Shown here one piece after another: positions 12,515 to 23,995 of a stretch of DNA of 64,000 nucleotides. Both the position numbers and the translations under genes were made by a program. The stretch comes from Helopsaltes ochotensis (Eukaryota; Chordata; Aves; Passeriformes; Locustellidae): NCBI GenBank assembly GCA_013400155.1, contig VXBM01001580.1, forward strand, positions 5,437 through 69,436, written 5' to 3'. The notes beneath the pieces are model-generated. The model did no database searches and was not told the DNA's origin. It was given only the letters and a program-made list of their open reading frames with translations. The first letter of the stretch is position 1. Each line of letters begins with the position of its first letter.

Positions 12515-12930
12515 TTGTTCATGTCGTATACGGTTATTGCCGGTTCCTTTCGCTTTACGGAACAGCAGTATGGGAAGATGTCATGTTCTGAGCTGAATGC
12601 CAAAACTGAGCCGGAAGGGTTGGGAAGAGGAGGAGCAACCCTCAAACCTGGAGTTGTGAGGTGTGATCTGAACACGGAGCTCCGTACGCGTTGTCCTGGG
12701 CGCCGCCTCACCGCGCTGCCGTTGGGTAACGCTCGCTCCGTAAAGGGGCGTGAAAAATGAAGCCGCCAGAGGCGACTCTGAAGAGCATACGCTGGAAACA
12801 GATTGAGTCACCACCAGTGTGGCTGACATTGTTGGTGGAAACTGGGACACCCGCATGGGCCATTGTTCGCTGCACCTCGTCTGGTTTATGTAGCTCGCTG
12901 AGTTGAAAGCTGGATCGGCGCTAACCTTGG
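12515..12930. promoter_or_regulatory. Mini CpG island with 12-bp palindrome
   Basis: About 16 CpGs fall within 12672-12790, and several more lie upstream in GTCGTATACGG and TTTCGCTTTACGG. The perfect palindrome ACGGAGCTCCGT occupies 12674-12685. The flanks on both sides are AT-rich. Short isolated CpG-dense segments in bird deserts can be promoters of noncoding RNAs or unmethylated enhancers. No TATA box or exon structure is evident, so the role is inferred. Confidence 0.35.
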
Positions 12931-15218
12931 GGTTGGAGGGGGATTGGTGCCATGTGGTTTCAATTGTACATGGAGGCTTTCAGCTCGCACTGCCAGTAAC
13001 GAGCCGTCCTCCTGGTCCTCCCACAGCCCTGGTGCTGTCCCAGCTCACCCCGATGGGGTTGTGGTGAGCGCTGTTTCCTGATGTGGTCCCTTTCTGTGGG
13101 AGCTGCTCTGCAGTCTGCTGGGAGACAGGGTTTATTCACTCTTCCCTCTGACCCAACAGCAGCAGCTGCAGAGAAGTTTTCCCTGAATACATTCTGCTGT
13201 GGAAAAGGGCATTTATTCCTTTTTGAGCTGGTTCCTTTCCTGACTTGGTCTGACGCTGTCTTTGGTGCAATTGTGGGAATATCTGAGGCTGTGAGTTGTT
13301 CTCTTCAGCTCTTTTTGTTTGAAGGTCATGCAGAGTGAGGCTGATACTGGTTTTACCACCTATTTCAGTCCCACTGGGGCCCACAGCTCTTGTCTGGGAG
13401 TGGTTTTTGTGGACATGGGGGTGGTGAGACCCACAAAAATAGCAAGTGATCACTTCAACCACCACCAAATTACAGCCATGCCTGAGGCAAATTACAGCAG
13501 CTTTCTGACAGTGTCACCATGCTATCTTTGTGACAGAGATGGAGATAATGAGAATTAATTAATCAGTCTTTGATTAGAAAAAAGAGGAGGGGGGGAATCC
13601 TTGTGCTGTGATTCCACTACAAAACTACATGAGACTGGTGAGATTTTTGTTTGATGTTACTTCTCAAATGTAGGGCAGGCGTTCGTAATGCAGCGCTCAG
13701 GGTTTCATGGCTACTGGCTGGGTTGCCCATCACTGATGGACCACAGGGGCAAGAGATCCTCACTTTATAGAAAAATACACGTGCAACACTAGCACCAAGC
13801 GACTGATGGAGATGTTTTTACTCTCACAGTGCAAAAACTGTCTCTTATTCAAAGATCTTGCAAGTCCCAGGTACAATCTCGTTGGCTGGAATCAACCCTG
13901 CCTTCTTTACAGGGGGTGAAATTTTGTCTTGCACTTTTTTAGACTGATGGCTAAATCTTAGAAATTGGTCTCTTATGATAAAACATGAACTACGTGGTGC
14001 CAGTGTCTGACTGGAATTACAATTATCTAAGTAGATTCATTTGTATCCCTTTCATAGCAGCTTTTCTCTGGGCACAAGATTTTTCTGTGGGGCATGGGAA
14101 GAACTAAATTAATCTTATAAAGAGGAAGGGGTTTACACTGAAATCGATAGTTACAGAATTAACTGGGTAAATGACTTTTTCTTAATTCTTTCTCTTCTCA
14201 GAAGATGAAGTTTTGATGGGTACACAAATCCAATGGCTGCCAAAAAGCAGATATCACGTGAAATATTTCAGCTGCGCTGAGCAAGTCTAGACTTTGGTAT
14301 TAGTGAAAACTGAGAGTGTAAAAAATGTAAGTGTTGAAGTGGGGGAAATGTCCTATTCTGGTTATTAAAGATGAGTAACTAATGAAGTTCTGTTTTTTAA
14401 AAAATGTTGTCACTTTAGAAAGAGCTACATGGCTCTCCTCTGCAGTTTTAAATATAAGTCATATATGTAATTTTAAGCTTGGATTTAGATAATTCAAAAA
14501 CACAGGGTGTTTGCATTATTTCAGAGAAACAAAGCATTGGATTGCACAGGCACAAGCAGTCAGTGAGCCACCCTGTTGAAATTTTTGATGCAGCCTCAGT
14601 GGCTGGTTTGATCTGCAAACCCCAGGGCCCAATTCCCAGGCCAAGTTAATTTCCTTTTGTGTACCCTCCGTGCCCAGAGCTCTCATATTTTCACTTTCAG
14701 CCAGGTGGGAACAATCTTATAATTTCTTCTCATCACCAAGCCTTCAGCTTAACTTCAGCTGTTCTCCAGCTGCATTTAGGGGATGCAACCCCAAAGATGC
14801 TGCAGGGTTCCCAGCCCAGCCATAGCACTCCTGTGTAATGACAGTGGTAAAACTTCCTCACACGCAGTTCCCAGAAATGAATTGTACCAAGAGCATCTAT
14901 AAAAGCTGCAGCATCCCTGTAAAGAGCACATAATGTCATCATTTTTCAGTGGGTATCTTCTCTAAAGGCAAATAATCACTTTTCCCATTAATGGTTGGAC
15001 TGAAACTTTCCTTCATTCCGATTTCAGCAAAGGTTAGGGGCAGAACATTTAACATGTCTATGGGTATGCTACAGGGTGACTCATGTGGCTTCCCACTGCA
15101 AATGTTGAAGGCAATATAGTACCTAAGAAGTTTTTTTTTTCCTCTTTATCCTGGTAACTATTTTCATTTTTACTTTTCCCATTCACTCATTTTTATAGAA
15201 ATTTTTACACAGGCATAT
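12931..15218. other. Unique noncoding DNA, nothing recognised
   Basis: Ordinary sequence with no identified repeats. A pyrimidine-rich acceptor-like sequence ending TTCTCTTCTCAG lies at about 14190-14201, but no matching downstream exon is convincing. Confidence 0.45.
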
Positions 15219-15496
15219 AGTGACAGGACAAGGGAGAAGAGTTTTAAACTAAAAGAGGAGAGATTTAGGTTTGATGTTTAGAGGAAATTTTTTGCTCAAA
15301 GGATTGACAGGCTCTGGCACAGTATGCTACCAGGCTACCCCTGGATCCCTAGAAGTGTCCAAGGCCAGGTTGGACTGGGCTAGGAGCAACCTGGGATAGT
15401 GGAAGATGTCCCTGCCCTTGGCAAGAGGATGGAATGCGATGATCTTTAAATTTTTTTCCACCCCAAACCATTCAAGGCTTCTTCTGTGATTCTATG
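15219..15496 (+). mobile_element. CR1 LINE 3' fragment, about 280 bp
   Basis: The order of CR1 words is preserved: GACAGGACAAGGG, GTTTTAAACTAAAAGAGGAG, AGATTTAGG, GGCTCTGGCACAG, GTCCAAGGCCAGGTTGGA, GAGCAACCTGGGATAGTGG, GTCCCTGCCC, CCACCCCAAACCATTC and TGTGATTCTATGG. This is the untranslated 3' end of CR1. It is 5'-truncated and moderately diverged, with a few indels. Confidence 0.93.
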
Positions 15497-17514
15497 GAAT
15501 TTGGTTCATCCTCTAAAGATGTTTCATCTCCTACCAGCTCCTCAGACTCCTGTGGTAGCCCCAGCTCCTGGCTCACATCAGGTTTAGTGAATAATTTATA
15601 CCAAAACCCGTGTCAGCACTGGAGAGTCCTTTCTCTAAAGTGCTACTAACCACCTTTATTCAGAGGTGCCACAGATGAATGCTGCTTTGATGAGGAAAGG
15701 AAATATTTCAGAAGAAAACCTTTCAACCACGTGCTTTCAGTTTAAAACACACATAACTTTTTTTGTCAAAGTCTATCTAACGTGTGGACTCACAGAGTTA
15801 CAGAAACTTAAATGATAAATGCACATATGTTAATGCCAGCTATCAGCCTGCTCCAGGACCATCACGTTTGACTTCACTGTGTGCTAAACCACTGCAGGAC
15901 AGGTGTTCTGCTGAGGGGACCAGATGTGGTAACAATACCTGGCTTGTCTCTGGCTCTCATGGTGGGTCCTTGGATTAACATCCGAGACACACACCTGTCC
16001 CTTATCCTGAATTTGCCCTTTGCATTTGGGAACTTCCTCCTGGATTTCTTTCACTTATTGACACAGGAATGTCACACCATGGCATCTAAATCTCAGGTCA
16101 GTAGGTAAAAATTTCAATTCCAAGCTGTCCCTTTATGCTGTCTACTCGCAAGCACCGGGTCACGGCTGTTGCAAATTCCTTTCTTATTTGTTTCCAAGGA
16201 GCAATCAAAATCAGAGTCCTGAAAACTACAGGTTATTTTATGTAGGATGTTTCTCACTAATTTGTCATCGGCCTCTAATTTGTCTGATTTGCCATTGGCC
16301 TCAAATAGCAGCAAGCTCCTGTGTCAGATGTAGCTTGCATCCATCTAGGAATTGTATGGGAGAACCTTCACCATCTCGAGGACCAAGTTTAACTTTCTTT
16401 ATGCTACATGTTGGGGCCACTGGGAACATTTAAATGTATTTAGTTATTTCCAGGGTCATTATTTCACCGTAAAGCTTTACTTTTAATACATTCTATCCAG
16501 TAATTTCACTTGTGTACAAGTTCTGATCTCAAACCAAAGTTTTAATTTACTGCTAAAATTTTTTTCTGCTAAAAAATAAGATTCTGCTTCTCATTGCCCT
16601 ATGTTTTAAAAAGTTACTTGTGTGTACTCCTTGCTACAATTTAGGGTATTTATGAATGGCTCTACATAAAAGGAATGAAAATAACTAATTATAATAATAC
16701 CACTAAAAGCCATGGCTGGCTAGAAAGTGGAAATCCCTTCCCATTACATATTTTCTGTTTTTAGAAAAGAAATTAATCCAGTTCTTGGATGAAAATTGAA
16801 AACCACAACGTTTTTCATATGAAAGGATTTCCAAAAATATCATATTTTTAGAAATTCACAATTTAGGTTGCTGATAAAACTGAAATTGATTTTAAAAACT
16901 TTACAGGTTAAAAAGAAAGCTGTGTTTTAGTGACACAGAGAGAAAACTCTTCAAGCCAAATGCTGTTTTCCTTTTCATGGAGAGGACATTTTCCATTAGA
17001 AAAGTAATTTTGACAGAAAAGTTCTGATGTGGTCTACTAATTAGAGCATCTGGTGCACCCAGCTGGCGTAAGGTAGGAGCAGCTACGAGCATGGAGCAAC
17101 ATTTGCCCAACCAGTTCTTTCAGCTCATACAGAGAAGAGCCATCAGTGTCTCCAAGAAATAATTCCAAATGTCCTTGCCATGAGCCAGACCTTGTTCTCG
17201 TCCTGTCTGTGGCAGAAAGGAGGACTGGAATGTCCCTATGGATGAGGAAACAGCCCGTTTTCCTGTTAGCATCCAGAGATACACCACATTGCTCGTCATC
17301 GGGATTCAGCAAGAGGTGAGACCAAGAGCTGTTCAATCAGCAGAAACACAAAACCCCACCCTGACCCAGTCCTGAGCTCTCCGGAGAAGGCCAGCCAGTG
17401 GCAGTGAGGCAGAAATGTCCACATCCCTTCCTGACCCTTCCTGGTTTCTGCCTTCAGCCTCTAGAAACAAATATAAGAGAGGATTTTCTACTGAAGAGAA
17501 AATGTTTTATAGCA
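15497..17514. other. Unique noncoding DNA
   Basis: No transposon is recognised. Near 16259-16306 two similar phrases follow one another (ATTTGTCATCGGCCTC and ATTTGCCATTGGCCTC), an imperfect local duplication carrying a CCAAT-type word. Nothing else stands out. Confidence 0.45.
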
Positions 17515-17875
17515 TTCATAGAACAGTAGAATGGTTTGGGTTCAAAGGGACCCCAAAGATTATCTCACTACAACCCACTTTCCATGGGCAGGGGCCACTA
17601 TCCAGCTTGCTCCAAGCCCCACCCAACCTGGCCTTGGACACTTCCAGAGATCCAGGGGCAGTCACAGCCACTCTGGGCACCCTGTGCCAGGGCCTCCCCA
17701 CCCTCCCAGGGAAGAATTTCTTCTTGATATCCAGTCTAAGCCTACTGTCCATCAGTTTGGAACCATCTCCCCTTGTCCTGTCACTCCAGGCCCCTGTAAA
17801 TTGTTTTCCCCCTTCTTTCTTGCAGGCTCCCTTCAGGTACTGGAAGGTCACAGTTAGATCACCCCAAAGCTTTCC
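17515..17875 (-). mobile_element. CR1 LINE 3' fragment, about 360 bp, antisense
   Basis: On the plus strand the antisense CR1 words run in order: CATAGAACAGTAGAATGG, CCATGGGCAGGGGCC, GCTTGCTCCAAGCCCC, CTGGCCTTGGACACTTCC, GATCCAGGGGCAG, CTGTGCCAGGGCCTCCCC, GGGAAGAATTTCTTC, CCTTGTCCTGTCACTCC and TTCAGGTACTGGAAGG. This is one of the longest CR1 copies in the window. The apparent 100-160 codon reading frames over it are repeat artefacts. Confidence 0.95.
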
Positions 17876-20050
17876 ATGTTTGGGGCGAATATTTTGATGG
17901 GAAAATTTTGATTTCATCACTCTTGGTACACTTTGTCGCTTTAGCTTTGTTTTGGTAAATGTTAAAAATTCATGGATCCATACTTAAAAAAAAAAAAGTT
18001 AACAAGATGGGATCAGCAGGGGTCCTCTGAGCACTGGGTCACTCTCACAGGTCATAATCCCATTTGTGGATTGGTTAAACTCCATCTTCAGCAGTCTCTG
18101 GGGCTGTTGTTTCCTTCCATCCCCTCATCCCATGTTCTTGTGGACCTGCTGTGGGAGAGTTCACCCTGCAGGTCCCTTTATCAGGCTGCTCCCAAACCTC
18201 ATTAATGGCCAGTTGATATCCATTCATATTTGGGTTAATTGCATACCTTCTCCCCACTTCTTTTAACCCCACTGGTTTATCTGTAGACAGAAACTGCATC
18301 TCAGCCTTTGATTTATTGGGCTGAGCGTGCCCAGCTCCTTTAATCTCCTCTGATAAGCCCCACAGGCTCTCCTCTGCTCACCTACAAGTCCCTCCTTGCA
18401 GATGTTCTCATCAGAATTAATCTGAACTGATACCAGGTTAACCTGACACATGCTACCTTCCAGAAACCCATATGGCAACGCTGCTCATTTCGTATTTACT
18501 TCCACATCCATAGTTTTTTCCCTTCTTTCTGTTCTCATGCCCAGTCTTAAACACCATTTTTCCACCTGACGGGTTTTTCTCTTTCCCGAACACACCTCTG
18601 TAAATGCTCATAGGAAATGCCACGTTGTGCATTTCAATTTACTCAGTTTCTCAAAATTTCGCACAGCTTCTAGTCCAAGAACAAATTTGTCATAATGAAT
18701 TAATCTGTTACAGAGACAAATACATATTAGAAAATGCATGTGTTTATGCACTGCTATATGTATATACACAGGTATATACAGAAATAAAATACATTTAGAA
18801 ATGTGCTTATTTATATCTATTTTTGAGAAGGGAAAGCTTATAGAGAGATACATATAATGAAAAGATGAACGAATTTTAGTTATAACATTTCTGGATCAAA
18901 TTTGGTAATGCTATCAGAGTAGATGGAGAATTTGTGGATTGGACTTTTCATGATAGCTAAATGAGTGCAAGGTGCAAAACAGGAGATGGGATTAATGATT
19001 CTTAGAATCTGACCTTATCCCCTGAAATGAAGACAATGTTTTGAGTCACACTTGCTCAATTAAGACTTGCTGCAGTCCTGCAATAATGAGTTTCACAAAG
19101 CCACTTTTTGCATAGTTAAGCAAATACACTGTTAATTTGAGAAAATGATAGTCAAAGCTCAATAAACATTGATAGGTACAGTGTGATATTTAGTCACATA
19201 AACTCTTTTTAACAAACTACTTTGAATCAACAGATAAAAATTATTCAAAATTGACTTGCTAGACTCAGCCCCTAAGTGCACGCACAGTTTCCATGGAAGT
19301 CAGCATGTTGTAGGGCAGAATTTAGTCTGTGTATTTAATTCATCTTAATCACTATTATTAATTCATAACTACTGTTTCCAGAAATGTATTCAGTTAGTTT
19401 TACATTAGTCAAAATCAATTGTATGTGATTTATTTTGATCATTCAAGATTAAAATTTTGATGCATTTGCTCTCATCCTGTATGACAAGCCAGGCAAAGTG
19501 GGAATGCTTTGCTAAGGAAGAGTCACCTTCTGTCATCGATTTAGGCTTTATTTCCCTTTACTGGGAAGTCACATATTCTTTGGAACAATCCTGGTTCTGG
19601 TAGGTTTTCACAGTGGGAGGATGCAGTGGATAATGAAATGTCATTGGGGTGTCCAGCTAGACCCATGGTGGTCATTCCAGGCTGGTGGCCCCAGGTGTGG
19701 CCAGGATTCTCTGTTTGTAAGGAGCCTCTGGTATAGGAGAGTCAGCCAAAATCTGTCTCAGCAGCATCACTCATCAAACATGGTTCAAAACTGGCTGGAT
19801 CTTACTTCACCCAGACCAGCAGCTTTCCGGAGACTGATTTCAAATAAAAGGTTTAGCTTCTTCTGGACCCTCACCAACTTCTGTGCTGCAAGAAACATGA
19901 TATCCTTGTGCAGAATTGGGGTTTTGGACAGGCCTGTGATGCTTCAGATATGGAAATTGACTTGGGACAAGTGTTTGGTGCCTCCTGTGATTTCAGAATG
20001 AGCAGAGTGTCTTGGCTTCTCCAAGAAGGGCCAATTTTGGACACATGAGT
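17876..20050. other. Unique noncoding DNA, nothing recognised
   Basis: 18000-18480 is pyrimidine-rich and resembles upstream CR1 antisense sequence only weakly (near 18320-18375), not enough to call. 18700-18900 and 19040-19480 are AT-rich and repeat-free. A 126-codon frame at 19621-20001 has no recognisable domain. Confidence 0.45.
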
Positions 20051-20100
20051 GTACAGAACAGTTAGAGTTGGAAGAGACCTTAAAAATAATCTAGCTCATG
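20051..20100 (-). mobile_element. Short CR1 3'-end remnant, antisense
   Basis: ACAGAACAGTTAGAGTTGG followed by AAGAGACCTTAAAAATAATC matches the antisense CR1 3' end. It is only about 50 bases long, so the assignment is less certain than for the long copies. Confidence 0.6.
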
Positions 20101-20489
20101 AGGGAACCTTTCATTAGAATTTATCCAGCCTGCAGGAGCAGTGACTATAAAATATCTTACTTTTACAGGTGGCTTTGCTGGAGATTCCTGTGGGAGTAAC
20201 TTAAAGAATCAGGCCCTCAGTTTACAAATGAAACCGGCACCTTCAGGTTGAAGAAGGGTTTTATTTGGCTGTTTTTCTTTATCATTACACTGAGCCCCAC
20301 TCAGGCTGTTCCTCCACTTTGCACTCCCTTGTGCTTGTTGCCAGCTGGAAACTCCACTAAGGAACAACCCTGGATGGTAAAGTCCATTCAACTCCAACCC
20401 ATGATTATACATTTTCTGAAGACGCTCATTACCTTCCCCGCATATCTTTGTCTTTTCTCCCAGCCTTCCCAGTTAAGGATTACCATTTT

Positions 20490-20491
<2 letters not shown>
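20101..20491. other. Unique noncoding DNA
   Basis: No recognised element. The sequence runs directly into the long poly(A). Confidence 0.4.
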
Positions 20492-20529
<38 letters not shown>

Positions 20530-20530
20530 N

Positions 20531-20619
<89 letters not shown>
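20492..20619. repeat. 128-base poly(A) containing a single N
   Basis: An A-only run extends from 20492 to 20619 with one undetermined base at 20530. Homopolymers of this length are rarely resolved correctly. The lone N suggests a zero-length or unknown-length contig join or a polishing failure inside the run. Confidence 0.9.
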
Positions 20620-20620
<1 letters not shown>

Positions 20621-21384
20621 CACTCCTATTTTTGTCTCTTTAATGATATCTCCGGCAGAGACAATTCTTTCTGGTGGAGGGAAGAATCCTGGTGCTTAAA
20701 CCTGGGGGGGTCCACTGGAGAGGAACCTCCCTGGCTTTGCATGGCTCAGGGCTGTTGCACAGTGATCTCGGTTCAGCTGAATTCGTAAAGCTTTAGTGGA
20801 ATTAAAACAGCATGCTCTGTACCAAGATGCCTTCACTTCCTGTGCCTTAATGTTAAATCCTATAGTATTGTGGATCTTAAAGATGATTGAGTTATTTTTA
20901 AACCACTGGATGTCTTCCAGTCACTCTATTTCACACTGGATTAATTATGTAAGAATACTGACTTGTTCGTCACTAATGTTACAACTTTTAAAAACAACAT
21001 GCTGTTTAAATTCAAGCTTGGCAACTCTTGCCTGAATCCCCTCAAATTTATGGCACCACACCCATAGCATAATAAAATCTTTAGTGGTCCTTTGTCTTTT
21101 AGCTTGCCTTCTATTTTTTCTCAAGGGTGTTTTATGCTGGAAGATGCATACAAAAGTTGTCCAGATGTTATTTGTATCAGTGCAGGGATTTCAGTCCAGC
21201 TATCTGTGGTTGCAAATGTTTATTTTAATGGGTTATTGTGCAATCCTTGCTGCGAGGACCTCAGTGGCCTTATATGTATGTTCTCAGCCATGCCAGCACA
21301 TTGCTTTTTTGAATTTTTTTTTTTTTTTTAGTCCAATTGCAGTGGAACTGGTCACTGGGGGGAGCAAAAAAATGTAACACCTGT
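20620..21384. other. Unique noncoding DNA, nothing recognised
   Basis: AT-rich sequence with a T run at about 21317-21329. Nothing is identifiable. Confidence 0.45.
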
Positions 21385-21680
21385 AGGAGCCCGGGCGGCG
21401 TTTTGGCCGAGCTGGGTGCGAAGCTGGTGGGCGTTGGGTGGGAGCAGGGCTGGGACAAAGAGCTCAGCCCGGCCGCCACGGGATGTGCTGGGAGTTTATT
21501 TTATTGTGGCTGTTGCAACAAACAGAAAGGGTGGGTTTATCAGACGTTTTTTGGGAGCCTCGTAAAGTCCTAACCGATGTTTCCTTGATACCGGCGTGAA
21601 TTGTTTATCTCGTAACTAGAACCGTGCCGTGCGCACGCCAATTAGGGCCGCGGATTTCAGCTCATTAAGATAAATTTAAG
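21385..21680. promoter_or_regulatory. Mini CpG island with palindromic NRF1-like site
   Basis: Roughly 20 CpGs are spread over two clusters: 21388-21480 (CCCGGGCGGCG, CCCGGCCGCCACGGG) and 21573-21655. The second holds the perfect palindrome CGTGCGCACG (21628-21637), similar to the GCGCAYGCGC core bound by NRF1, followed by CCAATTAG and GGCCGCGG. The downstream flank is TAAT- and TTAAG-rich. This could be a small promoter or an enhancer. No transcript evidence can be read from the sequence. Confidence 0.38.
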
Positions 21681-22009
21681 ACGGGAGTTTCGTTATGTGC
21701 TGTAAGGACTGTGAACTGTGGTTGCAGGGGGAAAATATCTGCAGAGCTCAGAGCTTTCCACGGAGCCTGTGAGCTGAGCTAGGCAGGGCACAGTGCTGAG
21801 GGCTCATCTGCAGGATCTGCTTTTTACCTGTGTGGCTCCTGTTGAGGCCCAGGTCTCTGGTGGCAAAGAGTTTAAAGCTAAATTTGCATGCTAAAGGTGC
21901 CCAGCCTTGCATTTCCAAGAAATGTGAGCGAGCAAGATGATGGCAATTAATGACAGTGACAGTCATTTGCACATGCAAAGAACCAAGACCATTTAACCTT
22001 TAAGAGAAA
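21681..22009. other. Unique noncoding DNA between two candidate elements
   Basis: Nothing is recognised. The word ACAGTGACAGTCATTTGCACATGC and its surroundings are repeat-free. Confidence 0.4.
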
Positions 22010-22610
22010 ACAGCTATTATATTTTAATGTTGTTTCATGTATTAACAGTCACATATTATTTTGATGTGCTTAATTAATATAAATAAGCTTAAGCCATTAT
22101 ACTGTCATTTAAACCCACATAATTTCCTTTTTGTAGGAATTTGTGTGTAATTTACACTGTTGCATTCAGCTCCCAACGTTCCAAGATCATGCCTCAAATA
22201 ATTAGATTTCAAAAATACAATTGGAATTGTTCTTTGTCTTTTGATTTTTCAGCAGTAAACACATTTGGAACTTCTCAATAATAAGGACCAAGGGCTTGTT
22301 TTTAAAAGGCAAAGTCGATGTTTTGAAGCATCATATTATTCCTGGAGCTTGGGCTTTGGTTAGACGGCCTGGTGAAATGGGTGCCATCAGCAACACAGGC
22401 CTTGTTTGTAGTTCTGCCCAACCTCACTTGTTTTCAACACTGTTCAATTACACAGGGCTTTACCACTAGGAAATTAGCCCAAATAACTATCTTACCCTCA
22501 AATTGAAGGTATCATGTCAGTAGTGAGTGGCATCAATCCTGCACGGAGATTACTTAATTTGGAGCCACTGGAAGCAGATAACAGATGGCCCTTTATAAAT
22601 ATGGGGCTGG
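22010..22610. promoter_or_regulatory. Candidate conserved noncoding element, homeodomain-site rich
   Basis: About 600 bases without simple repeats contain many TAAT cores (TTAATTAATATAAAT, CAAATAATTAGATTTC, TTACTTAATTTGG), a SOX-like CTTTGTCTTTTG and isolated CpGs. This is the composition typical of deeply conserved developmental enhancers. The call rests on composition only. Confidence 0.3.
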
Positions 22611-23840
22611 GATAGGCGTTAAATGTTTGGGTTCATGAGGTTGTGGAATTGGGAGAACATGGGATGTGGCCTTTCTGATGAGACCCCACGTTCCCTGTGC
22701 ATGATGCATCTCCTGCAGTGCCTCCTTCCTTGTGCCAGTCCCCAGAACAAAAGAGCCAAATATTTAATCTTGGAGCTCCTTGATGCCAGGGAAATCCTGG
22801 GTGTAAAAAAAGGCAAATCCTGCAGAGATCAGAGCAACTCATACCCACGAGATCCAGCTCTCCTTCGGCAGCAGGGTGGGAGCTGCAGGTCCCAGTGCTC
22901 CAGTGGTCGCTCCACCTGTGGGTCTCGTGGTGATTGAAGCCCTGCAGCAATGCCTGGGAAAAAAACAAATCCCCGTCTCAGGTCTTGGCAGGTGGCTAGC
23001 AAATCAATTGCTTTTCATTTATGTTCTGCACAAAGTAAATGCATTTGTAAATTTGAAAGCAGCTGCTGACGCTCAGCAGTAAACCAAACCGATTTTGTTT
23101 TACAAAACCTTTGCTGTTTGGTCTTAACTAGCGGAGTTGTGCACGGATCCAGCACTGCTCTTCGCATTGCAGGGAAGATTTTGTCTAGCTGCCTCTGTGA
23201 CATATGGTAATGCTTAGTGTGTGCTGTATGGCCTGGAGCCATACCACTGCAGCCTGTATGCTGCTCAGATCTCCCAGGCAAGGGAATCGGGATGAGACAA
23301 GGTTTGAATGCGAGGGACCTCCTAGGAAAAGTCAGAGTGCAGCGTTTTGTGCCGGTACGAGGACAGGATGTTCCTCCCTCAGGGCTGAGGCAATTCCCCA
23401 TGCGGGGCTAAGGTGACTGTACTCTCCCAGCCGTGGCTTTTTGGACTCAGATTGTGAGAGACCACTAGCGCACCGTAAAAGACCTCACAGCTCCCAGCCA
23501 TGGGAAAACAGCAAACAATCCCACTTCCCAAGGTAACCCAGAGGAAGTGGTGGCGTGAGGAAAGCGCTGTGAGACCTTTTCCCGTCTTGTTTCGGGGGGG
23601 AGGACGTTCCCATCACCACCTTCCCTTTTAGGGTGCAGCCAACCCTGCTGAGCAATCGCTGCTTGTTTCTCACACGGATTGCTCCCAGGCTTCCTGGGAA
23701 GCAGAGAGAAGTCCAGAGGCACCCTCAGCACAGCCCAGTGGGCAAAGAAACCCACCGGTGTCAGGGTGGGAAAGGGGGGAAGCAGCACGGCTTGCAGGGA
23801 GGCTTCGCAGCCTCTTCTTGGCGATGTTATTAATTTGTTC
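22611..23840. other. GC-richer unique sequence, nothing recognised
   Basis: GC content rises relative to the flanks and scattered CpGs appear around 23100-23420 and 23460-23780. I could identify no exon, repeat or promoter motif. Overlapping reading frames of up to 128 codons occur on both strands, as expected where GC is higher. Confidence 0.45.
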
Positions 23841-23995
23841 TGGGACATTGGGAGACTCGTTTAACCTCTCTTTGTCTCAGATTCAAACCTCTACAAGCAG
23901 TTATTATAACATTTGGCTGCATTATGGCATTGTTGAAAGGCTTAATTAAATTAAGTGTTCCGAGATCTTTGAATGAAAGGTGCTATCCAAGTGAA
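23841..23995 (+). mobile_element. MIR-type SINE fragment
   Basis: GGGACATTGGGAGACTCG, TTTAACCTCTCTTTGTCTCAG and, further on, GAGATCTTTGAATGAAAGG with GTGCTATCCAAGTG match the MIR layout: a tRNA-derived core, then the LINE2-like tail with its GATCTTTGGATGAAAGGCGCTAT-type end. MIRs are very old, inactive SINEs shared by amniotes. They are uncommon in birds, so this is a fossil copy. Confidence 0.7.

Noticed and set aside
17415..17920. Overlapping reading frames of 60-160 codons on both strands
   Set aside because: They lie over an antisense CR1 3' untranslated region and repeat the same translated phrases seen in other CR1 copies (35.2, 54.5, 55.3, 59.3 kb). They are repeat artefacts, not genes.
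18300..18375. Possible upstream CR1 antisense sequence
   Set aside because: Only GGGCTGAGCGTGCCCAGCTCC resembles CR1. The flanks do not continue the match.
18700..18800. Possible microRNA-like hairpin in TATATGTATATAC-rich sequence
   Set aside because: The complementarity comes from simple TA/TG words. No stable precursor-like stem with a known seed was found.
19621..20001. 126-codon plus-strand frame rich in Trp and Cys
   Set aside because: Checked for transposase or reverse-transcriptase motifs and found none.
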